In this document: positions 9,249 to 18,191 of the stretch, piece after piece
Position numbering within the stretch: the first letter of the stretch is position 1
Layout of the letters: the number at the start of each line of letters is the position of its first letter
Assembly (NCBI GenBank): GCA_021648585.1
Contig: JAKISM010000001.1
Span: 1-46,206 of the forward strand
Reading direction: 5' to 3'
Source of the DNA: Devosiaceae bacterium
GTDB lineage: Bacteria; Pseudomonadota; Alphaproteobacteria; Rhizobiales; Devosiaceae
DNA: 46,206 nucleotides
The notes under the pieces: model-generated
Database searches by the model: none
What the model saw: only the letters and a program-made list of their open reading frames with translations
What the model was told of the DNA's origin: nothing
Program-made: the position numbers and the translations under genes

Positions 9249-10694
9249 ATGAACTCTGATATTATTAGCTTTTCTTCATTAGCGCCAATCTTTCCTGAGC
9301 TGATTTTAACCATTGGGGCGTTTGCCATTCTTATGGCTGGCGTATTTATGAAAAAGCAGGTTAGCGCTAGTCTTGTTGGCGTAGCAATCGGACTTTTAGT
9401 AGCCGTTGCCGCTCTTATATTAGTATTCCCATCTGATGGCGTAATATTAAATGGTGGTTTTATTCAAGATAGTTTTGCCCGCTATATGAAGGTTTTGGTT
9501 TTAGCAGGTTCTGCTTTTGCCTTAGTGCTTTCGCTTTCTAGTGCAAATGAAAATGCCCTTGATAAGTTTGAATATCCAGTGCTTATTTTGTTTGCAACTA
9601 TTGGCATGATGATTATGATTTCTGCCAATGATTTAATGTCACTTTATATTGGCCTAGAAATGCAGGCTTTATCGCTTTATATTATTGCGGCAATGAAGCG
9701 TGAAAGTTCAAAAGCTAGTGAAGCTGGTTTGAAATATTTTGTGCTTGGCGCATTATCTTCTGGCATGTTGCTTTATGGCGCTTCGCTGGTTTATGGCTTT
9801 ACTGGACAAACACAACTAGATGAAATTGCAAAAATCATCGCACTTGGCGATAGATCAATCGGGCTGGTTTTTGGTTTGGTATTCTTGCTTGCAGGCCTAT
9901 CCTTCAAAATTTCAGCCGTGCCATTTCATATGTGGACACCAGATGTTTATGAAGGTGCGCCAACTCCTGTTACTGCATTTTTTGCCTCTGCGCCAAAAAT
10001 TGCAGCTTTAGCCTTGTTAATCCGTGTAGTAACCCAAGGTTTTGAGCCAATATCAAGCGATTGGCAACAAGTGATTATTTTCCTATCCATTGCTTCAATG
10101 GTGTTGGCGGCATTTGCGGGCATTGGGCAAAAAAACCTTAAACGATTAATTGCTTATTCTTCCATTGGACATATTGGTTTTGCCTTAGTCGGGCTTAGCG
10201 CTGGCTCGCTAGTTGGCGTGCAGGGGGTTGCTATTTATATGGCAATTTACCTCACTATGACACTTGGTCTTTTTGCCGCTATCCTGTCGTTAAAATACGA
10301 CAATATTTATGTTGAGGATGTTTCTGATCTTGCAGGTTTAGCGCAAACACGACCCTTTGTTGCCGCAATGATTGCAGTATTTATGTTCTCACTAATTGGC
10401 TTGCCCCCACTAGCTGGTTTCTTTGCTAAGTGGCATGTTTTTCTAGCGGCGATTGAAGCGCAATTATTTGTTTTAGCGGTAATTGGTGTGCTTGCGAGTG
10501 CTATTGGTGCTTTTTATTATCTTAGAGTGATAAAGACTATGTATTTTGATGAACCGGTTCACCAGTTTGCACCCATTCCAGGTGAATTGCGCTTTATAAT
10601 GGGGATTGCTGGGTTTCTTATAATTACATATTATCTCACTGTTGGCGCTCCGTTGGCAAATATTGCTCGCTCTGCCGTTTCTAGCCTTTTTTAA
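9249..10694 (+). CDS. nuoN: NADH-quinone oxidoreductase subunit N
   Basis: NuoN (ND2) is the third antiporter-like subunit and the last nuo gene. It is 481 residues with about 14 hydrophobic segments. Diagnostic stretches are YIGLEMQALSLYIIAAM, FHMWTPDVYEGAPTPVTAFF and KRLIAYSSIGHIGFALVG. The stop codon abuts the GTG start of birA with no gap, so birA and the genes after it are probably read on the same message, as in many rhizobial genomes. Confidence 0.97.
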   Translation: MNSDIISFSSLAPIFPELILTIGAFAILMAGVFMKKQVSASLVGVAIGLLVAVAALILVFPSDGVILNGGFIQDSFARYMKVLVLAGSAFALVLSLSSANENALDKFEYPVLILFATIGMMIMISANDLMSLYIGLEMQALSLYIIAAMKRESSKASEAGLKYFVLGALSSGMLLYGASLVYGFTGQTQLDEIAKIIALGDRSIGLVFGLVFLLAGLSFKISAVPFHMWTPDVYEGAPTPVTAFFASAPKIAALALLIRVVTQGFEPISSDWQQVIIFLSIASMVLAAFAGIGQKNLKRLIAYSSIGHIGFALVGLSAGSLVGVQGVAIYMAIYLTMTLGLFAAILSLKYDNIYVEDVSDLAGLAQTRPFVAAMIAVFMFSLIGLPPLAGFFAKWHVFLAAIEAQLFVLAVIGVLASAIGAFYYLRVIKTMYFDEPVHQFAPIPGELRFIMGIAGFLIITYYLTVGAPLANIARSAVSSLF

Positions 10695-11483
10695 GTGAAA
10701 GATTTTTGCCTCTCAACTTTAGCGATAAAGGCAAATTACAAATTAGTGCAATTTGAAGAAACTAACTCGACCAATAAACAAGCAATGTTGGCGGCAACGC
10801 AGGGGCATAATGAAAATACTTGGTTTGTTACAAAAAAACAAAGTGCAGGAAAAGGGCGCTTGGGTCGTGATTGGCAATCTTTAGAGGATAATTTAGCAAC
10901 CTCACTTTTATTGCAAGTAGAGCTTGATCCCAATAAATGCGCCATGCTTGGCTTTGTTGCAGGAGTTGCGCTTATCAGAGCGCTTAAGGGTTTTGATAAG
11001 GAAATTGAAGCGAAATTAAAATGGCCAAATGATGTGCTGCTTAATGGTGCTAAATTGGCTGGAATTTTGCTTGAAATGCAACCATTCAAAAATGGCAAAC
11101 AGGCTATTGTAATTGGCTTTGGGGTAAATGTTGCGAGCGCACCAACTGGTTTGCCATATACTGCAACTAGCCTAAATGAGCATGGGCTTGATATAGATTG
11201 TAAGCAATTATTCATGGCGTTGAGTGAGAGCTTTGTACAAGTCTTTGATGTTTTCATGAAGAATGAGCATGAAATAATAAGAGAATGGCAACAAAATAGT
11301 GCAGGCCTTGGCAAAGAAATATCTATTATAAATAATGGCATAACAATCAATGGCATATTTGAGAATATTGATGAAACTGGCCGTTTGATAATAAAATTAG
11401 CAAATGGCGAAAAACAATATATAAGTGCTGGAGATATGCAATTAGGCGCTACAACTAATAAAAGGGAAAATAATGGCAAATAA
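10695..11483 (+). CDS. birA: Biotin--[acetyl-CoA-carboxylase] ligase
   Basis: BirA activates biotin with ATP and attaches it to the biotin carboxyl carrier protein. The 262-residue protein holds only the catalytic and C-terminal SH3-like domains, without the DNA-binding N-terminus of E. coli BirA, as is usual in alphaproteobacteria. Visible are the biotinyl-AMP loop GKGRLGRDW, KWPNDVLLNGAKLAGIL and GFGVNV. It uses a GTG start directly after the nuoN stop. Its last 11 bases overlap the RNase J start. Confidence 0.93.
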   Translation: MKDFCLSTLAIKANYKLVQFEETNSTNKQAMLAATQGHNENTWFVTKKQSAGKGRLGRDWQSLEDNLATSLLLQVELDPNKCAMLGFVAGVALIRALKGFDKEIEAKLKWPNDVLLNGAKLAGILLEMQPFKNGKQAIVIGFGVNVASAPTGLPYTATSLNEHGLDIDCKQLFMALSESFVQVFDVFMKNEHEIIREWQQNSAGLGKEISIINNGITINGIFENIDETGRLIIKLANGEKQYISAGDMQLGATTNKRENNGK

Positions 11484-13152
11484 ATATCAGGACGAGTTAG
11501 TATTTGTGCCGTTTGGCGGGGTTGGCGAAATTGGCATGAACATGGCGGCCTATGGCTTTGGCCCTGAAAATAATCGCAAGTGGATTGTGCTAGATTGCGG
11601 CGTAACATTTGGTGGGCCAAATCAACCCGGTATTGAGTTAATAATGGCCGATCCCACTTTTTTAGAGGATGAATCAGAAAATGTGCTTGGCTTAATTCTA
11701 ACGCATAGCCACGAAGATCATTATGGTGCAGCGCTTGATTTATGGCCAAGTTTTGATAGTCCTGTTTATGCAACGCCTTTTACCAAAGCAATGATTAAAG
11801 CTAAGCGGCTTGGTAATAATATTGATGCAAATCTTGATGTAAGAGAAATGGTGCAAGGAAAACCATTTAATCTTGGGCCATTTACTATTGAAGCAATAAA
11901 TATGGCGCACTCAATCCCTGAATGTAATTCAATCCTAATAAAAACTCCTTTAGGGCAAGCGCTTCATACGGGAGATTGGAAACTTGACCCGCACCCCGTT
12001 GGCTCGCCCCCAACTGATGAAAAACGCTTGCAAAAAATTGGTGATCATAAACTCCCATTAGCGCTTATTTGCGATAGTACAAACGCCAAGAAAGAAGGAA
12101 TTAGTGCTTCTGAAAAAGACGTGGCTAAAAATCTTGAAAAAATAATTAAAAGCGCCAAACATCGAGTTGCGGTTACAACTTTTGCCTCAAATATTGGACG
12201 TATTATTTCTATTGCTCGTGCCGCAAAAAAAGCAAATCGCCAAGTGGTGCTTTCAGGCCTATCGCTACACCGAGTAACAACTATTGCACGTGAATTGGGA
12301 ATGCTTGAAGGCATTGAGCCATTTTTAGATCAAGATGCCTATTTGCACTTGCCACGCAATAAGCTGGTGCTTATTTGCACTGGCTCGCAAGGAGAGCAAA
12401 GAGCGGCAGTTTCTCGCATTGCAAGGGGCGTGCATCCAGCTATCGAACTTAATGCTGGTGATATGATGATTTTTTCATCTTGGGCAATTCCGGGAAATGA
12501 AAGAGAAGTAATTGATATTCAAAACCAGTTAATTGATAAGAATGTTAAAATAATAACCAATGATGATGAATTGGTGCATGTTTCGGGTCATCCACGCATT
12601 GGGGAACTTAAAAACCTCTATGATTGGGTAAAGCCTGACATTTTAATTCCCGTACATGGTGAGGCAATGCACCTTGAAGCGCACGCAAAACTTGGCAAGG
12701 CTGAGGGCATAAAGCAGGTTTTCTCTATTCGCAATGGCGATATGGTGAAATTATTCCCAAATAGCGAGCATTTAGTTGCTGAAATTGCGGTTGGTGAGCT
12801 TTATCTCGATGGTAATATATTATGTACTCCAAGAGAAAGCGGTGTTTCTGGGCGAAAGAAATTATCATTTGGTGGTTTAGTAAATGTCAGTCTTTGCATT
12901 AATCGGCATGGTGAAATTATTTCAGGCCCTGATATTGAAATTACAGGCGTGCCTAAGCCTGACGAAAATTACGAGGATAGTCTTGAAGTGATTATTGAAA
13001 AAGCCATTATTGGCGTAATTGCTTCGATGCCACAAAAAAGGCGCTCAAATGATGTTAAGTTGCAGGCGGCCATAAAAAGAGCCACAAGAAGTGAAGTCAG
13101 GAATTATTGGGGGCGCAAGCCTAACGTTTATGTGTTTGTCCATGTAATTTAA
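11473..13152 (+). CDS. rnj: Ribonuclease J
   Basis: RNase J is a metallo-beta-lactamase/beta-CASP ribonuclease with 5'-3' exonuclease activity used in mRNA and rRNA maturation. The 559-residue protein has the metal motif THSHEDHYGA at about residues 75-84, HTGDWK, the beta-CASP region with CDSTNAKKEG and CTGSQGEQRAA, and SGHPRIGEL plus PVHGEAMHLEAH near residues 373 and 393. It overlaps birA, so translation is probably coupled. In several rhizobial genomes two small genes sit between RNase J and proS; here only 84 bases do. Confidence 0.93.
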   Translation: MANKYQDELVFVPFGGVGEIGMNMAAYGFGPENNRKWIVLDCGVTFGGPNQPGIELIMADPTFLEDESENVLGLILTHSHEDHYGAALDLWPSFDSPVYATPFTKAMIKAKRLGNNIDANLDVREMVQGKPFNLGPFTIEAINMAHSIPECNSILIKTPLGQALHTGDWKLDPHPVGSPPTDEKRLQKIGDHKLPLALICDSTNAKKEGISASEKDVAKNLEKIIKSAKHRVAVTTFASNIGRIISIARAAKKANRQVVLSGLSLHRVTTIARELGMLEGIEPFLDQDAYLHLPRNKLVLICTGSQGEQRAAVSRIARGVHPAIELNAGDMMIFSSWAIPGNEREVIDIQNQLIDKNVKIITNDDELVHVSGHPRIGELKNLYDWVKPDILIPVHGEAMHLEAHAKLGKAEGIKQVFSIRNGDMVKLFPNSEHLVAEIAVGELYLDGNILCTPRESGVSGRKKLSFGGLVNVSLCINRHGEIISGPDIEITGVPKPDENYEDSLEVIIEKAIIGVIASMPQKRRSNDVKLQAAIKRATRSEVRNYWGRKPNVYVFVHVI

Positions 13153-13236
13153 TCGCTTTTCTAAACTTGCTTTAAGTGTATTATTCAATTCGAATTATAT
13201 TTAGTAAATTGAGTCGATGTGACTTTTGGAGATATT

Positions 13237-14586
13237 ATGCGCCTATCAAATTATTTTTTACCCACTCTTAAAGAAACACCAAAAGAAGCAGAAATTGTTT
13301 CGCACCGTTTAATGTTGCGGGCTGGCATGATTAAACAACAAGCCGCAGGCTCTTATTCTTGGTTGCCTTTTGGATATAAAGTGCTACGTAAAGTGCAAGC
13401 GATAATTGAGCAAGAGCAAAATAGGGCAGGGGCGCTTGAACTTTTAATGCCAACCTTACAGTCAGCTGATTTGTGGCGTGAAAGCGGGCGCTATGATGAT
13501 TATGGCAAGGAAATGTTGCGCATAAAAGATAGGCAAGATAGAGATTTACTTTATGGCCCAACCAATGAAGAAATGATATGCGATATTTTTCGCTCCTCAG
13601 TTAAATCTTATAAGGATTTGCCGCTAAACCTATATCATATTCAATGGAAATTTCGTGATGAAATTCGCCCTCGTTTTGGCACTATGCGCTCACGTGAATT
13701 TTTGATGAAAGATGCCTATAATTTTGATTTAGATAAAGAGGGGGCAGTCGCATCTTATAATAAGATGTTTGTTGCATATTTACGCACTTTTTATCGGCTT
13801 GGCATTCCAGCAATTCCAATGCGTGCTGCAACAGGGCCGATTGGCGGCGATCTTAGCCATGAATTTATTGTGTTAGCTGATACGGGAGAGAGTGAAGTAT
13901 TTTGCCATTCTGATATGCTAGACAAAGAAATTCCAAGTATAGATGTTGATTATGATAGTGATTTATCTGACATTGTTGCTGATTGGACTTCGCATTTTGC
14001 GGCAACTGAAGATGTAACGAGCAAAGAAGAGTTTGAAAAAGCTGTGCCTAGCGATAAACGCATATTAGCTCGTGGTATTGAAGTTGGGCAACTATTTTAT
14101 TTTGGTGATAAATATTCAAAACCAATGGGTGCAAATGTTACCAATGCTCAGGGCAAAGAAATTGCGGTACATATGGGGTCGCACGGCATTGGGCTAACAA
14201 GAATTGTGCCAGCAATTATTGAAGCGCATCACGATGAAAATGGTATTGTTTGGCCTGTTCCTGTTGCGCCATTTGAGGTGATTTTAATTAATCTTCGCAA
14301 GGGCGATGATGCGTGCGATGCAACTTGTGATGAATTATATAAACAATTAAAAGTTAATAATATTGATGTGCTTTATGATGATAGAGATGTTGGTGCTGGG
14401 GCAAAATTTGCTAATGCCGATTTAATAGGTATTCCCTATCAAATCGTAATTGGGCCTCGTGGTATTAAATCTGGTGAAGCAGAATTAAAGGACCGCAAAA
14501 CAAGCGAGCGTGAAAATATCAAGATTAGTGAAGTAGTTTCGCACACCAAAAATTTAATTGAACCACAAAGATTGGACAAGGTTTGA
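13237..14586 (+). CDS. proS: Prolyl-tRNA synthetase, short type
   Basis: ProRS charges tRNA-Pro. The 449-residue class II enzyme has motif 2 in KFRDEIRPRFGTMRSREFLMK, motif 3 in GSHGIGLTRIVPAI, and a C-terminal anticodon-binding domain (PVAPFEVILINL onward). It lacks the ~180-residue cis-editing insertion found between motifs 2 and 3 in E. coli ProRS, the known alphaproteobacterial state; a region of only about 70 residues is present there. I chose the ATG at 13237, behind TTGGAG with a five-base gap, rather than an upstream GTG at 13219. Confidence 0.95.
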   Translation: MRLSNYFLPTLKETPKEAEIVSHRLMLRAGMIKQQAAGSYSWLPFGYKVLRKVQAIIEQEQNRAGALELLMPTLQSADLWRESGRYDDYGKEMLRIKDRQDRDLLYGPTNEEMICDIFRSSVKSYKDLPLNLYHIQWKFRDEIRPRFGTMRSREFLMKDAYNFDLDKEGAVASYNKMFVAYLRTFYRLGIPAIPMRAATGPIGGDLSHEFIVLADTGESEVFCHSDMLDKEIPSIDVDYDSDLSDIVADWTSHFAATEDVTSKEEFEKAVPSDKRILARGIEVGQLFYFGDKYSKPMGANVTNAQGKEIAVHMGSHGIGLTRIVPAIIEAHHDENGIVWPVPVAPFEVILINLRKGDDACDATCDELYKQLKVNNIDVLYDDRDVGAGAKFANADLIGIPYQIVIGPRGIKSGEAELKDRKTSERENIKISEVVSHTKNLIEPQRLDKV

Positions 14587-15947
14587 GCAATAGCGCCACA
14601 ATAAAAAACATCAAAACAAAACCATTTTCACGCTTTGAATTTTTGCTAGCAGGGCGTTATTTGCGTGCCAAGCGCTCTGACACATTCATCTCGGTGATAG
14701 CAGGTCTAACTCTTACAGGCATTGCTATTGGGGTTGCTACTTTGATTGTTGTAACGTCCGTTATGAATGGCTTTCGTGAGGAATTACTGTCAAAAATATT
14801 AGGGCTAAATGGTCATTTTATTGCCTATCCAATGGACAAACGATTTTTTGATTATAATGAAACCGCAATAAAATTAGAAAAAATTGATAATGTTACACAT
14901 GCCTTTGCCTTTGTTGAAGGGCAAGCGCTTGCATCAGGTAATAGCCAGTCAACTGGTGTTAGTGTGCGTGGAATGACATTTGATGCTATTTCTAAACTTC
15001 CAATGCTTGTTGAGGGCGTTGATCAGGGAACTTGGCAAGGTTGGGACGATAGTAAAGGGGCAGCCATTGGATATCGTCTGGCCATAAAGCTTGGTCTTGC
15101 AAAGGGTGATATGATAACTTTGGTAAACCCAAAAGGCGCAGTTACGCCATTTGGCACAACACCACAAATCCGCTCTTATCCTGTTGATATTATCTTTGAT
15201 TTGGGCATGGTAGAATTTGATAGTTTCTTTGTATATTTACCAATGCAACAAGCGCAAACTTATTTCAAATTGTTTGAAGATGTTTTGAAGGAGGGAATAG
15301 AGCCTCCAGATTTTGAAGCAACTGATGAAGAAATTGATGCAGCTTACGAGCGGAAATATTTTGCAACTGCTCTTGAGATGTTCATAAAAGATCCAGATAA
15401 TTTAGATGAAGTGCGTCAAAAAATTTATGAAAGCATTACTCGCCCAATGATTTTAACAGATTGGCGACAGCGCAATGAAACATTTTTCTCTGCATTACAG
15501 GTTGAGCGAGTGGTGATGTTTGTCATTCTTTCAATGATAGTTTTGGTTGCGGCTTTTAATATAATTTCCTCGCTGGTAATGTTAGTAAAAGACAAGGGCA
15601 GGGACATAGCCGTGCTTAGGACTATGGGAGCAACTCGGGCATCAATTATGCGAATATTTATAATGGTTGGTGCATCGATTGGGTTTTTAGGAACTGTTCT
15701 TGGCTCATTTTTTGGCTTATTATTGGCAGCCAACGCCGAAAATATTCGTGCATGGGTTTCTGATGTCATTGGGGTTAGGCTTTTTCCACCTGAAGTATTT
15801 TTTCTTTCAACATTGCCTTCAAAAGTAGATTTAGGAGAAATCACAATCATTTTAGGTATGGCGCTTGGGCTTAGCTTTATCGCAACGATTTATCCTGCAT
15901 GGCGTGCTGCACAATATGAGCCGATTGAGGCGCTGCGTTATGAGTAA
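14583..15947 (+). CDS. lolC: Lipoprotein-releasing ABC transporter permease LolC/E
   Basis: This is the inner-membrane permease that extracts outer-membrane lipoproteins for transfer to LolA. The 454-residue protein shows the LolC/E layout: an N-terminal membrane helix in GLTLTGIAIGVATLIVV, a large periplasmic domain, and three C-terminal helices in the FtsX/MacB fold, with VMLVKDKGRDIAVLRTMGAT typical of the family. The start is a TTG whose last two bases overlap the proS stop. A single LolC/E gene here suggests a homodimeric permease, as in other alphaproteobacteria. The next gene encodes the ATPase and overlaps it by eight bases. Confidence 0.93.
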   Translation: MSNSATIKNIKTKPFSRFEFLLAGRYLRAKRSDTFISVIAGLTLTGIAIGVATLIVVTSVMNGFREELLSKILGLNGHFIAYPMDKRFFDYNETAIKLEKIDNVTHAFAFVEGQALASGNSQSTGVSVRGMTFDAISKLPMLVEGVDQGTWQGWDDSKGAAIGYRLAIKLGLAKGDMITLVNPKGAVTPFGTTPQIRSYPVDIIFDLGMVEFDSFFVYLPMQQAQTYFKLFEDVLKEGIEPPDFEATDEEIDAAYERKYFATALEMFIKDPDNLDEVRQKIYESITRPMILTDWRQRNETFFSALQVERVVMFVILSMIVLVAAFNIISSLVMLVKDKGRDIAVLRTMGATRASIMRIFIMVGASIGFLGTVLGSFFGLLLAANAENIRAWVSDVIGVRLFPPEVFFLSTLPSKVDLGEITIILGMALGLSFIATIYPAWRAAQYEPIEALRYE

Positions 15948-16626
15948 TATTCTTTTAAAAATGGAAAATGTTCATCGTCATTTTGGCGAAGGAGAAACAT
16001 TGGTGAAGGTGCTTGAAAGCGCTGATCTTACACTTAAAAGCGGCGAAGTTGTTGCATTAATTGCGCCATCAGGCGCAGGTAAATCAACTTTATTGCATAT
16101 TGGTGGAATATTAGAGCGTCCGCAATCTGGCGAGGTTGAAATCTGTGGTAAGAAAACCTCAAAGATGTCGGACAGAGAGCGCACAAAATTACGTCGCTTT
16201 CATATTGGCTACGTCTATCAATTTCATAATTTATTACCTGAATTTTCAGCGCTTGAAAATATTACAATCCCGCAATTAATCGCAGGAATAGATCAAAAGG
16301 CTGCAAATATTCGCTCATTAGAATTGCTCGATATTATGGGGATTAAAAATCGTGCTTCGCATCGCCCCGCAGAATTATCTGGTGGTGAGCAACAGCGAGT
16401 TGCCATTGCACGAGCTGCTGCCAATAATCCACGAATTATACTCGCAGATGAGCCAACAGGAAATCTTGATCCTGAAATTTCAAAAATAGTATTTGATGCC
16501 CTAACCTCTATGGTGCGTGAAAAAGGCGCAAGCGCACTTATCGCCACCCATAATCATCAGTTAGCAAAACGAGCAGATAGGATTGTCACGCTTGAAAAGG
16601 GTAATGTGGTTGCCACGACTCTCTAG
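15940..16626 (+). CDS. lolD: Lipoprotein-releasing ABC transporter ATPase LolD
   Basis: LolD powers lipoprotein release by LolC/E. The 228-residue ABC ATPase has Walker A APSGAGKSTLL, the Q-loop VYQFHNLLPEFSALEN, signature LSGGEQQRVAIARA, Walker B IILADEPTGNLD and switch histidine ATHNH. The Walker A starts with Ala instead of the usual Gly, a common LolD variant in this class. The ATG at 15940 was chosen because the protein then begins MSNILLKMENVHRHF as in the family; it overlaps the lolC stop. A hairpin-rich intergenic region follows, where it meets a convergent gene. Confidence 0.95.
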   Translation: MSNILLKMENVHRHFGEGETLVKVLESADLTLKSGEVVALIAPSGAGKSTLLHIGGILERPQSGEVEICGKKTSKMSDRERTKLRRFHIGYVYQFHNLLPEFSALENITIPQLIAGIDQKAANIRSLELLDIMGIKNRASHRPAELSGGEQQRVAIARAAANNPRIILADEPTGNLDPEISKIVFDALTSMVREKGASALIATHNHQLAKRADRIVTLEKGNVVATTL

Positions 16627-16638
16627 GGATATTTTGAA

Positions 16639-16776
16639 GTCTCTCCCTGTCACTCTGAACGGAGTGAAGAGTCTTAAGCCACAAGAAAGATGCTTCGTCT
16701 TCGTCTCAGCATGACAACGCTGAACTAAGTGATCCGCTGCGCTATAGCTTTAGCGCGGCGAGAGAGTCTTTTACAA
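16639..16776. repeat. Candidate dispersed repeat with hairpins between convergent genes
   Basis: The lolD / carboxylate-amine ligase junction is filled by a structured sequence. The left part holds TCACTC-tgaacg-GAGTGA (16650-16667), and the motif TGTCA...CTGA near 16649 is mirrored by TCAGCATGACA near 16707-16717. The outer ends carry AGTCTCTC and GAGAGAGTC in inverted orientation. From memory this type (a GTCACTCTGAACG-AGTGAAGAGTCT core with a CAGCATGAC partner) resembles a dispersed repeat seen in many unrelated bacteria. Only one copy is in this window, so its status as a repeat is inferred. Confidence 0.45.
16735..16760. terminator. Hairpin between convergent lolD and carboxylate-amine ligase
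   Basis: CGCTGCGCTA and TAGCGCGGCG form a 10-base-pair stem (one G-T pair) around a six-base loop. It lies between two genes that converge on it and is followed on the plus strand by GAGAGAGTCTTTTA, which has only a short T run. It could act as a bidirectional terminator, or be simply a part of the surrounding repeat. The weak T tract limits confidence. Confidence 0.35.
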
Positions 16777-16785
16777 ACATGCCAA

Positions 16786-17922
16786 TTACCCATCATACGG
16801 CAGAGCCGTTTCATTCATTAAATGATCAACAACTTTTTCAAGAGCTTGTTGTTTACTAGTGCCAGATTTTATTGCGGCGTGAAAGATTTTTCGCTGTCTA
16901 TCGGCACTAGTGCCACGCTTAACTATGGTTTTAATATGCTTTAACTCATTTATAGTGCCAAGCCTACCTGCGTCTTCTTCTAACAATTCAACCATTTCAA
17001 TAGCTAATTGCTTAAAAGCAACTGATTTGCCAATACCTAAATCAATAAGCTCTCCATTTACGCCATGGCGCATTGCACGCCAACGATTTTCTTCTAATGT
17101 TAGTCGTGGGTAAATGCGCCAACGTTGGTTTTTTTCTCTAAGACGATAAAGCATAGAGATAAGCGCTTGATAAATTGCAGCAATGCTAGCGCAATCATTT
17201 ATATCGGTGCAAACATCAGCCACCCGCATTTCTAATGTTGGAAATCGAGATGAGGGTCTTATATCCCACCAAATTTTTGTAGCATCTTCTATTGATCCTG
17301 TATTGACCAAATGCTCTATCACTCGCTCATATTCGCCATAAGATTCAAAATAATCAGGCAAGCCTGTGCGAGGCAGTGCATCAAATACGCAAAGGCGATA
17401 AGAGTTAAGAGAAGTATCTTCCCCACTCCAAAAAGGAGAGGAGGTGCTTAGCGCTAAAATATGCGGCAAGAAATACGCCGCTTGGCTCATTATATCAACT
17501 CGCATATCATCATCAGCAATGCCAACATGTACATGGCAACCGCAAATCTGTAAGCGGCGAATAGGCGCTCCAAGGTCTTTGGCTAGTTCTTCATAGCGCT
17601 GTCGATGGGTGGGGATTTGCAATTTATAATTAGCAAATGGGTGAGTAGAAGCGGCAATTGGAGCAAGATCAAATTCTGCCGCTACCTCTATAATTGTTGC
17701 TCGCATTTCCGCAAGTTCTTTAATTGCATTTTTAATAGATGCGTGAGGACGTGTGCCAACTTCAATTTGTGAGCGCAAAAATTCTGGAGAAACACGGCTA
17801 TCTAATTTTTTGGAACATTGTTGCATAAATTCTTTTGGCGGGTCTTGCGCCAAGTCTTTAGTCTCTAGATCAACTAGAAAATACTCTTCTTCAATTCCAA
17901 CACTTAATTCGGGTGGTTTCAA
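16786..17922 (-). CDS. Carboxylate-amine ligase, glutamate-cysteine ligase 2 (YbdK) family
   Basis: The 378-residue protein belongs to the GCS2 family of ATP-dependent carboxylate-amine ligases (E. coli YbdK type), which have weak gamma-glutamylcysteine synthetase activity; the physiological substrate is unknown. Seen are the N-terminal SVGIEEEYFLVD, the CGCHVHVGIADDDMR metal/substrate segment near residues 128-142, and WWDIRPSSRFPTLEMRVADV near residue 220. The start is TTG at 17922, supported by GAGGAG eight bases upstream. It is the only minus-strand gene between nuoF and dnaE and is bordered by repeat-like sequences on both sides, which suggests an accessory gene. Confidence 0.88.
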   Translation of the reverse strand: MKPPELSVGIEEEYFLVDLETKDLAQDPPKEFMQQCSKKLDSRVSPEFLRSQIEVGTRPHASIKNAIKELAEMRATIIEVAAEFDLAPIAASTHPFANYKLQIPTHRQRYEELAKDLGAPIRRLQICGCHVHVGIADDDMRVDIMSQAAYFLPHILALSTSSPFWSGEDTSLNSYRLCVFDALPRTGLPDYFESYGEYERVIEHLVNTGSIEDATKIWWDIRPSSRFPTLEMRVADVCTDINDCASIAAIYQALISMLYRLREKNQRWRIYPRLTLEENRWRAMRHGVNGELIDLGIGKSVAFKQLAIEMVELLEEDAGRLGTINELKHIKTIVKRGTSADRQRKIFHAAIKSGTSKQQALEKVVDHLMNETALPYDG

Positions 17923-17953
17923 ATTCTTAGCTCCTCAATAATCATTTTGATTA

Positions 17954-18059
17954 TACAGTATTTAGCATTGGAAATGCTAAATACTATCACCGCACGAAGT
18001 GCGGTGCGCGGCGAAGCCAGCGTAATTCAATTAGATAATTGAATTTAGAAAATACTATA
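17954..18059 (-). repeat. Three-palindrome repeat, copy 1
   Basis: This 106-base element matches the reverse complement of 42530-42646 almost throughout, apart from an indel of about 10 bases and a few substitutions. It contains three palindromes: AGTATTTAGCATT/AATGCTAAATACT (13 bp stem, loop GGA, 17957-17985); CACCGCAC/GTGCGGTG (loop GAA, 17988-18006); and AATTCAATTA/TAATTGAATT (18024-18045). The outer ends share AGTATTT in inverted orientation. Here it lies between the divergent carboxylate-amine ligase gene and the LexA-box promoter. Strand is given relative to copy 2. Confidence 0.85.
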
Positions 18060-18134
18060 ATGACTTAAAAATGCAAGGAAATACTGTAACGTAATACTTC
18101 CTTAACCATAATTATGAGGCAAGTCATTATTTAC

Positions 18135-18163
18135 TAGACAAGAACAAAACAAGAACATAAGAT
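18135..18163 (+). promoter_or_regulatory. Candidate LexA-controlled promoter
   Basis: TAGACA (18135-18140) and TAAGAT (18158-18163) form a plausible -35/-10 pair with a 17-base spacer. Inside the spacer sits GAAC-AAAACAA-GAAC (18142-18156). The GAAC-N7-GAAC direct repeat (GTTC-N7-GTTC on the other strand) is the known LexA operator of alphaproteobacteria. A start near 18170 would give a leader of about 22 bases with a ribosome-binding site at 18181-18187. The operator match is exact; the promoter hexamers are imperfect. Confidence 0.65.
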
Positions 18164-18191
18164 ATAAAGGAAATAAATTGAAAGGTGTATT

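Noticed and set aside
10736..11773. Minus-strand open frame of about 345 codons across birA and RNase J
   Set aside because: It is antisense to two well-identified genes and across their junction; composition is that of a shadow frame.
13153..13236. A promoter for proS in the RNase J-proS gap
   Set aside because: TTGCTT and TATATT are present but separated by about 23 bases, too far for a normal promoter; the AATTCGAATT palindrome is too short to interpret.
15865..15939. An upstream start for LolD giving 25 extra residues
   Set aside because: The extension lies wholly inside lolC coding sequence; the overlapping ATG at 15940 gives the normal LolD N-terminus.
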